From: CAJBLF01 sp964542965
GTDB taxonomy: Bacteria; Patescibacteriota; Gracilibacteria; Absconditabacterales; Absconditicoccaceae
NCBI GenBank assembly: GCA_964542965.1
Contig: CAZIVH010000001.1
Span: 46,714-110,713, forward strand
Direction: 5' to 3'
DNA: 64,000 bases
The notes below the pieces were generated by a model. That model did not search any database. It was not told where the DNA came from and saw only the letters and a program-made list of their open reading frames with translations. The translations under genes and the position numbers were made by a program. Below, in pieces: positions 55,956 through 64,000 of the stretch (its first letter is position 1; each line of letters starts with the position of its first letter).

Positions 55956-56428
55956 TGTCCCATTCAAGGCAATCACCGGTAGTAGCGAAACTCAAACACA
56001 TTTGTTTCTTAAGGCTGATTGTTCTTGTGTCGGCTTCAAAACGTGCCAGTGTTTTACAGCCTGTTCCTGTAGTATCGCATTGTAAAAGCGTATCTGCACC
56101 TGTACTTACAGAATTTATTCCTGAAAAATAGAAAAACGATTTTTCCTGCGTTTTCTGTAATCATTTGTTGATGTATACCTGATATGCATCTCAGCTCATT
56201 ACTATTGTATAGGCAGCAGTTGAGCAATAATTATTCACATCTCCTGTCACAGAAATACTCCTATATATATAGTAGGGATTTCATTGTNNNNNNNNNNNNN
56301 NNNNNNNNNNNNNNNNNNNNNNNNNNNNNNNNNNNNNNNNNNNNNNNNNNNNNNNNNNNNNNNNNNNNNNNNNNNNNNNNNNNNNNNATGAGTATCTCGA
56401 GAAAACTGAATCCTTTTTTTGTTTTCAT
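55951..56428 (-). CDS. Type IV pilin / pseudopilin (interrupted by a gap)
   Basis: N-terminus MKTKKGFSFLEIL is the prepilin peptidase site and first part of the pilin helix (G before F, Glu+5). A 100-N gap then removes the rest of the hydrophobic helix. The C-terminal part (ISVTGDVNNYCSTAAYTIV ... TTGDCLEWDN) is a beta-rich domain with paired cysteines, as in pilins. Reading frame across the gap cannot be checked. It is the only pilin in view while pilB/pilC are 12 kb away. Confidence 0.85.
56288..56387. other. Assembly gap (100 N)
   Basis: 100 N inside the pilin gene; size is likely a default value. The gap lies between two near-identical family A repeats, which may have broken the assembly. 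Confidence 0.95.
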
Positions 56429-56429
56429 A

Positions 56430-56560
56430 AAAACATTAATAATTAAAAATGAATAATGATGGCATTGCTTATTTTATTGCTATTGTAGATATACAATAGT
56501 CCATAAGAAAAACAAGTCCTACATTATTCATTATCAATCATTCACTATTCATTAATTTTT
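56430..56560. repeat. Dispersed imperfect palindrome, family A copy 5
   Basis: Upstream of the pilin gene and touching the dnaN stop. Outer TTAAAAATGAATAATG/CATTATTCATT arms, inner GCTATTGTAG/TACAATAGTCC. Shares TCCATAAxAAAAACAAGTC with copy 4. Confidence 0.75.
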
Positions 56561-57689
56561 ATGAGTTAATAAGCGGTCTTACGACATATCTATAGTTGTT
56601 TTCATCTTTATCCATGAGGATCAATGGCTTCTGGTTGTCGATTACATTAAAGATCAACTCATCTCCTTTTATAATCTTAATGAAGTCGGTGATGTATTTT
56701 CCATTGATTCCGAAATTTACTGGCTCTCCTTCTATGATAGCGGGGATATTTGTGGTACCAGCTCCTTTGTCTGTTTTTCCTGATGAAATGATGATGCTAT
56801 CCCTATTGGTCTCTATCTGGATATAATTATTGATGTCTCTTGTGAGGATTCCTATCTTCCTGATCGCCTTTTCACAGAGATTCTTATCTACCAATATCTT
56901 TGTATTGAACTTTCTTGGCATAATCTCTTCTCTGTCGTATTCAGGGAAGTTTCCTTGAATCAACAATGACGTAGCTAATATCTTCATATCTTTGACTTGC
57001 ACTTGGAATGCGATAAGGTTCTCGGAATATTTTACGGTGATGGTTTCCGTTTCGTTGTTCATTGCGTATTCAGCTATTTTTTGGATATCAGTCATCGTTA
57101 CTTTTGGCACGATAAGGGAAAAATCAGCTTCCTTGATACCAGGAGCCTTGTATTCAGCGAGCCTGAAAGAATCAGTACCTACGAAGATCAGGTTATCTTC
57201 CTTTGCTTTCAATAATACTCAGGTAAGCACAGGACTGAAATTTTTCTCTGTCACTGAATATTCTACTTTTGCTATTCCATCTGCGAATAACTGATTCTCT
57301 ACGGAGATTGTATTCTCGTTTGGCACTTCAGGCAATGCTACATATTCGCTTGCTGATATGCCATTGATATCGAAATTGTCTTTTGCGGATTTCAAGGTCA
57401 TGACTTGAGATTTTTGATCAACACTCAGTTCTATCTCTTTCTCTTCTATCGTCTTGATGATATCGGAAAATGTCCTTGCGTTTACGGTGATAGCTCCTTC
57501 CATAGTAACTTTGCATGGTATCTCTATCTCTATGTATTTTTCCATATCCGTAGCTCTCAAAAGCAGTGCATCTATCGATGCTTTGAAATAGAAATTTTGC
57601 AATATAGGCAAAGTAGCGTTTTTGGATACGAATCTTAATCCGAGATCGACGATCTCCATAAGTTTGGCTGTTTCAATAGTGATTTTCAT
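56559..57689 (-). CDS. dnaN: DNA polymerase III beta subunit (sliding clamp)
   Basis: 376 residues in three clamp domains: MKITIETAKLMEIVDLGLRF / LPILQNFYFKA, middle VSENLIAF-type segment, and C-terminal VVRPLINS, the position of the usual M-P-M-R-L end. It holds polymerase on DNA. Only one internal UGA, at 57219-57221. Confidence 0.95.
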
Positions 57690-57780
57690 GACTCTTTGAC
57701 TAAAAGACTAAAAAGATTGTTGAGAGGTGGAAAGATGGAGAATGGAAAGATTACGTTTTCAATTACTCAATCTTTTACTA

Positions 57781-58482
57781 TTATTTCCCGTAGTTACGTA
57801 GATCAGCCATTTCATTGAACCATATTAACGCTTTTTCGAATTCTGGAATATTAAATTCCGGGCATTTTTTTGCGGTAAAATACAATTCTGCATACCCAAT
57901 CCATCGTGACATGAAGCCTGATGTTCTCTGTGCTTGATCTCCTTTTGTTCTGATGACTAATTCGATAGGAGCTACATTCCCCAGATCCAATGCTCATGAA
58001 ATATCCTCTTCCGTTATTGTGGTCATATCTTTTCATGTTTTTGCTATATTCTGTACTCATCTTACTATCTCATCCCTTCCACCGTAATTGATAGCGAAAA
58101 CAAAGTATCTATCAGAATCGTACGTGTTTCTTGTTTGTTTAGCTAAGAGATATTCCCTGAAATCATCCGTGATTCAACTAAGATCTCCGATAGGCTTGAA
58201 ATTGATTTTGTTCGCTGCCATGAACTCATCAAGATCTTCCTCTACTATCTTATACATGCTCATGAGGAAATCGTATTCCTCCTTTGGTCTCTTTTTCGCG
58301 TTTTCTGTGCTCAATCCTCGGAGCGTAAATACTTTTACATCAGTCTTGGTAAACGTGTATTGGATCAATTCAACTGCTCTTTCGTATGATATCATGTATG
58401 CTTCTGCGACCGTCTTATTATTCTCTTTTGCTCGTGTTCTATTGCCGTCAGGTACGATTGCTACGTGTTTCGGGTAATTCAT
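57781..58482 (-). CDS. uppS: Undecaprenyl diphosphate synthase (cis-prenyltransferase)
   Basis: 233 residues from ATG 58482. Motifs: VAIVPDGNRTRAKENN (catalytic Asp), LRGLSTENAKKRP, and RTKGDQAQRTSGFMSRWIGY with YFTAKKCPEF. It makes the C55 carrier for wall glycans. The code-25 frame is open upstream into the prs gene without a UAA or UAG, but the ATG, preceding T-rich leader and a terminator at 58570-58598 show that uppS starts here. Confidence 0.95.
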
Positions 58483-58569
58483 AGAATATAAGAATGAAAA
58501 AACAAAAAAATATAGTACATAAACTGTGTGTAAATTGATATGTATTTGGTTCAAATATGCAAGAGAAAT

Positions 58570-58598
58570 AAAAAAAGGCTTACGGAACACCGTAAGCC
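58570..58598 (-). terminator. Intrinsic terminator of prs
   Basis: Perfect 9-bp stem GGCTTACGG/CCGTAAGCC, 4-nt loop, followed on the minus strand by seven T. It starts 11 nt after the UGA that ends the Prs homology. Confidence 0.9.
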
Positions 58599-58608
58599 AA
58601 AATGTTTG

Positions 58609-59556
58609 TCAAAAAAGGAAGAGTTTGCTTATAGATCCTCCAGGAGTCTTGTGTTCCTTGATAGCTTCTCCGAAAAGCTCTGCTGTGGACAATACCTGTA
58701 TCTTCTTCGATTTTTTCCTGAATTTGATGGTATCGAGAACATAAAATTCGTTGATACCAGAATCGTCGATTCTTTTCTGTGAATTCCCTGATAATACCGG
58801 ATGTGAACAGCAAGCACGAACACTTGCCGCTCCCATATCGAGCATTGTATTCGCGGCGATAGTTATCGTCTTAGCAGAATCCACGATGTCGTCCAGTAAC
58901 CAGATATTCTTGCCTTTAACATCTCCTAAAGGGATAAGTTTCTCTATTTTCCCGTCTACTTTGTTCTTGTAGCAGATGATAAGGGGAAGTCCAAGATACT
59001 TTGCATAGGATTCTGCGCGTCGTGCACCTCCGACATCAGCTGAAGCGATTGCCATGTTCGGCAAATCGTGCTGTTTGATAGCTGGGATGAAACAGTAAGA
59101 ACCATACAAGTTATCTACAGGGATACTGAAGAACCCTTGTATCTGATCTACATGAAGATCTAAAGTTATAACCTTTTTGATACCCGCATTGGTGATTAAA
59201 TCCGCATTCAATCGTGCCGTAATAGGGACTCTTGGTTCATCTTTACGATCTTGTCTCGCTCCTCCGTAGTAAGGAATGACCGCAATGACTTCTTTGGCTG
59301 AAGCGCGCATAGCTGCATCATTGATTGCTAGTAGTTCATAGAGATGTTCTCCCATATGTTTTTTCGCAATCGGATTGGTCGGTTGTACGACAACTACGCT
59401 ATATCCGCGTATGGTTTCTGGAAATTTTGGTTTCCAGTCTCCATCACCAAAGGTCTTGAAGTTTATTTCCGTGTACGGGACTCCGCAGTACTCCGCGATT
59501 TTTTTTGCTAAAGGAATATTGGATCTTCCTGACGCAATCACAAGATTTTCAATCAT
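58609..59556 (-). CDS. prs: Ribose-phosphate pyrophosphokinase (PRPP synthase)
   Basis: 315 residues to UGA 58609-58611. Motifs: LYELLAINDAAMRASAKEV, PYYGGARQDRKDEPR, DLHVDQIQGFF, the PRPP loop LLDDIVDSAKTI, and the family-typical end SISKLFLF. It has no internal UGA. If UGA were Gly, the frame would run through the terminator and fuse to UppS in phase, with no known family precedent. A -1 slip or one extra T in the preceding T run would instead give UAA at 58580. The end given here is the UGA. Confidence 0.88.
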   Translation of the reverse strand: MIENLVIASGRSNIPLAKKIAEYCGVPYTEINFKTFGDGDWKPKFPETIRGYSVVVVQPTNPIAKKHMGEHLYELLAINDAAMRASAKEVIAVIPYYGGARQDRKDEPRVPITARLNADLITNAGIKKVITLDLHVDQIQGFFSIPVDNLYGSYCFIPAIKQHDLPNMAIASADVGGARRAESYAKYLGLPLIICYKNKVDGKIEKLIPLGDVKGKNIWLLDDIVDSAKTITIAANTMLDMGAASVRACCSHPVLSGNSQKRIDDSGINEFYVLDTIKFRKKSKKIQVLSTAELFGEAIKEHKTPGGSISKLFLF

Positions 59557-59593
59557 AGGTTTTGTTTTTATAGTGAGTTATTATTTTTTGGTA

Positions 59594-61108
59594 CTATATC
59601 CTTTTATATGATCACTTCAATCCGTTTTCTCTAATTTCTCCATAGAGCTTGAATGGAACTCACTTCGTTATCTTCACTTGGACGAACTCCCCTACTTTAG
59701 GTGATTTTCCCCCTTCTATGAGAATCTGTTTCATATTGTCGGTGTATCACTCAACGACAGAATGATTAAACGATGAATCGCTTAAACGATTTTCCTTTTT
59801 TATACTATTAACAAGTACGGTCCTGATATTTCCTACCTCTTTTTTATTGTTTTTCAGGGAAATAGCAGTCAGAACGTCGTTGAGTCTGTTCCGTCTGTCT
59901 CGTTTCACGGAACGCGGAATGTCGTCAGGATAATTTTTTGCTGCCAATGTTCATGGTCTCTGCGAATAGATTCCTATATAAATCATATCGAACTTTCCGT
60001 ATTTGACCAATGACAAGGTCTTCTTGAAATCTGCTTCTGTCTCTCCTGGAAATCCAACGATGATGTCCGTCGTAATGCTGATATCCCTCTTCAATTTTCT
60101 GATATGGTCGATCCGATCTTTCGCTTGTTTGACGGTATATCCTCTGAACATTTTCTTCAAAATGCTATCTGATCCTGACTGCAACGGCATATGGATGTGC
60201 GGACAGAGTTTTTCCTCCTTTTCATGTAGGGATAATAATTCTTTGCTATAATAAGTAGGATATGGTGATGTATATCTCAGCCATTTCAGTCATTTGAGCT
60301 TCAAAACCTCTTTTACTATCGTCACGAACTCCGGATGCTTATTGACGATCTGACCCAATAAGACTATTTCCTGCGCTCAATTTTTCAGATGGATCTTTGC
60401 TTCATCGACAATCTGTTTGACGGGGAAATATTTTTCCAACCCTCTCGCATACGGTACGATGCAGTAGGCACAGAATTGGTTGCATCACGTAGAAATCGGT
60501 ATGTATGCGGTCGTTTTGTGCGTATTCATCGATGTTGGCATTCAGGTTGGTATTATTTTTTCGTATTCATTCACTAATTCTTTATCATACTTTATTTTGT
60601 ATCAAAGCTTTTTTAGCATCAATGGCAATAAGCCGGTATCGTCTATCCTCCGCATCAGCTCTATATTCTTCCGTTTCTGGGTAAGTTTATGGAACAAAGG
60701 ATTGAACGCGTTATTTATTCAGACGAATTTTAAATTCTGCATGTTGGATTTTGGATTCTCATTTATCTCTTCTGTGGTCAATCAAAGTATCTCTGGAGCT
60801 TTTGTCTGTATCGTCCCCATGAAGTTCCCTATTTTTAGTTTAGAATCTGTCTGTAATTTTGAATTTCTTAGCGTATGCTGTATCATACATCCGGTGATCC
60901 GGACTTTCTGATCTGGTCTTATGACTTTGAGCTTTCCGGTGATCTTGTCTTCGGATTTCTGTCTCACGGAACAGGTATCGAATATGATAATATCGGCATC
61001 TTCTATTTTCTCTGTATACGAATATCAGCAGTTGGTAAGCACTGCTCTGATTCTTGCGCTGTCTGCATAATTCATCTGACATCCGAAGATGAGGATATGG
61101 AATTTCAT
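59594..61108 (-). CDS. miaB: tRNA-2-methylthio-N6-dimethylallyladenosine synthase
   Basis: 504 residues. N-terminal UPF0004 cysteines: FGCQMN, TNCGYSY, DTCSVR; radical SAM motif TGCNQFCAYCIVPYARG; MPLQSGSDSILKKM and IIVGFPGETEADF; then a TRAM-like tail. It methylthiolates tRNA adenosine 37. Insertions between the N-domain and radical SAM core make it longer than the usual 440 or so residues. TAG stop; last UGA is five codons before. Confidence 0.93.
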
Positions 61109-61346
61109 AGCATATCTGTATATAAAGCGTAATGTATTTCGCCTGGTTAACTCCCTTCGGTCGCGTATATTGATTGAAAACAATTACGGATTAAACCAAA
61201 ATATACCCACGAAGTGCTGATTATACCCGATATAGCAAATCACATCCGAAGGATAAATTACAACGAAGTGTTTATGTAGTAGCGATTTGATTTCTCTAGT
61301 CAATAAAAAGTGAAAAAAGTATTGTATTTTTGGAGAAAAAGACTAT
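61109..61346. other. Divergent intergenic region with short palindromes
   Basis: 238 bp between miaB and the 117-residue gene, with TTCGGTCGCG, CGAAGTG, and CCGAAGG boxes like those of family B. It must hold both promoters. No gene seen. Confidence 0.5.
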
Positions 61347-61700
61347 ATGCTTCATCCCAAACAAAAACACATATCCCACAAAAACACTAACGACATGATG
61401 AAACAGATTATCTGCATTGATGCAGACAAGTATCCCCATTTACAAGACTTGTATCAAATCGTTTCTGAAGCGATTAATCAAGTTATTCCAAAAGATGCCC
61501 TTTCCCCACTTTCTCACGATGGAATTATGAAACGTGTGGAAGAAGGTGTGTTGCACTTCAAAGAAATGGAGGATGATATGAAAATCCTTCAATCAAAATT
61601 CTTTCATTATTATTCTGACAATTTGAAGGAAACCATTATTCAACGTTCTGGAAACAGGATTGCCGTTTTCTCGGAGGAGGTATTGATTTCTGTCTCTTAA
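61347..61700 (+). CDS. Hypothetical protein
   Basis: 117 residues, no UGA. Begins MLHPKQKHISHKN; an alternative ATG at 61395 (MMKQIICIDADK) would skip the basic leader. Mixed helical character. Not recognised. Its codon choice (many CAC, CCC, AAC) differs slightly from neighbours, and it carries no UGA; possibly more recently acquired. Confidence 0.6.
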   Translation: MLHPKQKHISHKNTNDMMKQIICIDADKYPHLQDLYQIVSEAINQVIPKDALSPLSHDGIMKRVEEGVLHFKEMEDDMKILQSKFFHYYSDNLKETIIQRSGNRIAVFSEEVLISVS

Positions 61701-61707
61701 AAATGTG

Positions 61708-62802
61708 ATGACTAAACTGTATATTGGCTGCGTATTGTTGTACGCAGCTTTTTCTGTTTGCAAACTCTTATCTTTTTTTTATTCTTTTGATGTTTATTTT
61801 TTCTTCATTCTTATGATAGCGCTGATATTTGTAGTTGTACTTATATTGCTTATCCCCTTCTTTTTCCCTGGATATTATGTCACAGAATTGATGATGAGCT
61901 TTTTGCCATATTTGATCTGAATGGCCGGTATATTTCTGCTTATAAGTTTTATGCAATTGAGAAAGAAAATGAAGCCTGGATATCCACATCTCTCACAACG
62001 TTATTTTCGAGGGATTTCGTTTCTTGTATTCTGTGTGTTGTTTTTTGTTTGGAGTAGGCAATTCAATCGTTTCTATATTAGTGAGCCTTTATCTCAGGAT
62101 GCTTCTTCATGAGCGATAACCGTCTTTTTTGCAAATATCCATAAGAACAATACTCATTATGATGAGCTTACTTCCATTATTTCTGAAAACGATCCTGATA
62201 TACTCATGTTTGTGGAATTTGCCGATCATCATTACGATCACCTCAAAACATTTCTTCAAAAACATTATCCGTATACCAACAACATCAGTCGATCAAAAAG
62301 CTTTATAGGAAGTATGGTATTTAGCAAATATCCTATCAACAACAAGGCTGATGATTTCCCTCAAGGAGCCTGGAGATATGGGTATTTTTCCTTTCCTTAT
62401 TCTGGGCAAGAGCTGTATATGTACCTTGTTCATGTCAGTTCTCCTGATTCTTACAATCATTTTCTTATGAGAAACGAGCAACTGCAAAAATTCGTCAATG
62501 ATTTCCAAATCCACGAATCCGATAGAAAACATGATAATGTACTTGTAGTCTGAGATTTTAATATAACCCCCCGATCCTCATATTATGATATTCTTTCCTC
62601 CACATTTTCTTGAGAGCTCAATAACACCACTTCCCATATCCCATTCTTACTGACTTGGAAATTGATGGGACTCCCTTTTGCACGTGCGCATATCGATCAT
62701 CTTTGGACTACTCCTTCGATCGCTGTCGAACATATGAAAGCTATTTCCATACCAGGTTCAGATCATAAATGATTCCTTTTTGATTTGACGCTGAACCATT
62801 AG
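61708..62802 (+). CDS. Membrane-anchored endonuclease/exonuclease/phosphatase family protein
   Basis: 364 residues. Four TM helices in the first 125 residues, then an EEP domain: VFFANIHKNN, MFVEFADHHYD, VVGDFNITP, HIDHLWTTP, and GSDHKGFLFDL (catalytic DxN, D-H pair, terminal SDH). Could cleave phosphodiesters in nucleic acid or lipids; substrate unknown. Eight or more UGA codons, TAG stop. Confidence 0.88.
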
Positions 62803-62883
62803 ACTTTCCATGGTCAAAAATTTGCATTTTTGCCCAAAAACCGTATAATTAATAGTGATTTATATTGTTTATACCTGCAAACA

Positions 62884-63783
62884 ATGATAAACAAAAAAGA
62901 AAAACCAATGGAAGACTCATCATTATGATCTATAAAGAAGGACTTCTTTTTTGATATGGAAGACGATCCCAAAGCAGTTTCCGATCCCAAAAAAGAGATT
63001 AAGAAGTCATTGTGTTTATTCAGTTCAGATTCCCTTTCCGGGTATGGATTGGATCTTATCTTTGATCTTGTAAAAGAAGCTGGTTTCGATGGGCTTGATT
63101 TGGCTATATGGAAAAATTTCGATGCATGGAAGATAGACTATGTCAAAAAGCTTTCAGAGAAATACGAACTTCCTGTCAAAGTGATTCAGACATCAGACAA
63201 TCTCAATGACAAGGAAATCAATAGAGCTATAGATCTTTGTTATGAGCTTGGTGCAGATACTATCGCCATCAACGCTCCGAAATTCTTCAATTTCAAGGCA
63301 TTCAATTTCATCGCAGATAATATCCTCAGACGAAGAAAAGAGAATAAAAGCATCCATTTCACTATCATCAATCCTGAAGATTCTAGCGTATTCGCTTTAC
63401 CTATACCTAAGTATCGTTTCAGTAACATGGTGGAGATCGTGAAAAAATATCTTTGCTATATCGGATTGGATATCTCTAATCTTGATTCTGACGCTTTTGA
63501 AAGCGATTTTATGAGAAAAATGAAAGATTTCCTCCCGTATCTCTCTGTCATCTATTTCTCAGATAAGACAAGAGTCGGCGAATGACATATCTTACCAGGA
63601 GACGGCGTCCTTAAGTTGGAAAGCTTTCTCAAAAAGATCAAGGAATATGGGTTTAACCGCTACATCAGCACTAAGATCTCCATAGCGAAATCTGATCTTG
63701 CCGATTCGGACAAAGTAAAGATCATCCTAAAAAAATCGAGAAAATATCTTCAGGAAAATTACGAAGAAGTTGAAATAGATTAA
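62884..63783 (+). CDS. Xylose isomerase-like TIM barrel protein (AP_endonuc_2 fold)
   Basis: 299 residues. LFDLVKEAGFDGLDLAIW, ELGADTIAINAPK, LCYIGLDISNLDSD, and a KISIAKSDLADSDK C-terminus fit the sugar isomerase / endonuclease IV-type barrel, but the metal-ligand set cannot be confirmed. Polar N-terminal 45 residues are extra. One UGA at residue 15 and one in HILPG region. Terminator follows. Confidence 0.7.
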
Positions 63784-63803
63784 TATATTTCTCTAGTAAA
63801 AAT

Positions 63804-63834
63804 CCTCCCGCTTTCTTGCAGGAGGTTTTTTTTT
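63804..63834 (+). terminator. Intrinsic terminator, plus strand
   Basis: 5-bp stem CCTCC/GGAGG with 12-nt loop, then nine T. The minus-strand partial gene ends within it. Confidence 0.8.
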
Positions 63835-64000
63835 ATTGTTGTGGATTCGATGGATTCTTTTTTCTGAGGAATATATAGTAGAGCATCAAAAATGGGAAGA
63901 GTATGAATTTTTTGAAGCTCGGCTTGATCCGTAGAAATGCCGGGTAATCCTTGAAAAGCATCCTGAGAAAATTCCCGAACTTATTCGTTTCCTTGTGCGG
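63833..64000 (-). CDS. C-terminal fragment of an unknown protein
   Basis: Last 55 residues of a gene that extends past the right edge of the window. Basic and aromatic (FLRMLFKDYPAFLRIKPSFK, then FLMLYYIFLRKK), as in the C-terminus of some glycosyltransferases or membrane proteins. Not recognised. Confidence 0.6.
   Translation of the reverse strand, partial: PHKETNKFGNFLRMLFKDYPAFLRIKPSFKKFILFPFLMLYYIFLRKKNPSNPQQ

Overview
The window reads coherently only if UGA is translated as glycine (NCBI code 25). With the standard code almost every gene breaks at TGA codons; with UGA=Gly the fragments join into full-length proteins, and the UGA codons fall on glycines that are invariant in their families (the Pif1 GGxTxHSFF motif, the FtsH AGRFDR arginine-finger segment, the GspE zinc motif CPVCGGSGYKGR, the GHSFGG nucleophile elbow of an alpha/beta hydrolase, AAGFGTR of GalU). 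tRNA-Trp has a CCA anticodon, so UGA is not tryptophan. With the AT-rich, densely packed layout and many small unknown proteins, this points to a Candidate Phyla Radiation bacterium of the Absconditabacteria (SR1) / Gracilibacteria (BD1-5) group. Two N runs (18275-18284 and 56288-56387) show a scaffolded draft or metagenome assembly.

Layout. 1-4.3 kb, minus: shikimate dehydrogenase-like enzyme (partial), AmmeMemoRadiSam-type radical SAM protein, NMN adenylyltransferase-Nudix fusion, DnaQ-like exonuclease, tRNA-Trp(CCA), RNase P RNA. 4.3-6.9 kb: P-type cation ATPase. 7-22.9 kb, mostly plus: DUF378 protein, uracil-DNA glycosylase, a frameshifted P-loop kinase, Pif1-like helicase, RecG, FtsH, RicT/PSP1 protein, TPR protein, M20 peptidase, GalU, DnaB, TPM-domain protein, LemA. 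22.9-27.4 kb is an accessory zone: a candidate structured RNA, a cassette of four small minus-strand genes bounded by mirror-image hairpin-rich arms, and small unknown genes. 27.4-35.8 kb: GNAT enzyme, three small unknown genes, an OLD-family ATPase/TOPRIM nuclease, two related coiled-coil membrane proteins (one with a DNA-binding head), holin-like and NifU-like proteins. 35.8-44.3 kb, minus: one long unidirectional block with type IV pilus PilB and PilC, two envelope proteins, SufC, hydrolase, Nudix, SufB, Nudix. 44.5-46.6 kb, plus: small membrane protein, Holliday-resolvase-like nuclease, tRNA-Arg, endonuclease III, PAP2 phosphatase. 46.6-61.1 kb, minus: 1,123-aa SH3b protein, Trm11-like methyltransferase, ATP synthase epsilon, FtsZ, FtsA, nucleotidyltransferase, type IV pilin (gapped), DnaN, UppS, Prs, MiaB. 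61.3-64 kb: three plus-strand genes and a partial minus gene.

Main points of interest: the UGA=Gly code and three genes where UGA nevertheless sits at the natural end just before an intrinsic terminator (prs, 28056, 12389); the hairpin-armed cassette at 24.5-26.1 kb; a dispersed family of about 120-bp imperfect palindromes; a candidate structured ncRNA at 23.1-23.4 kb; and a membrane-tethered HTH coiled-coil protein beside a related coiled-coil protein.
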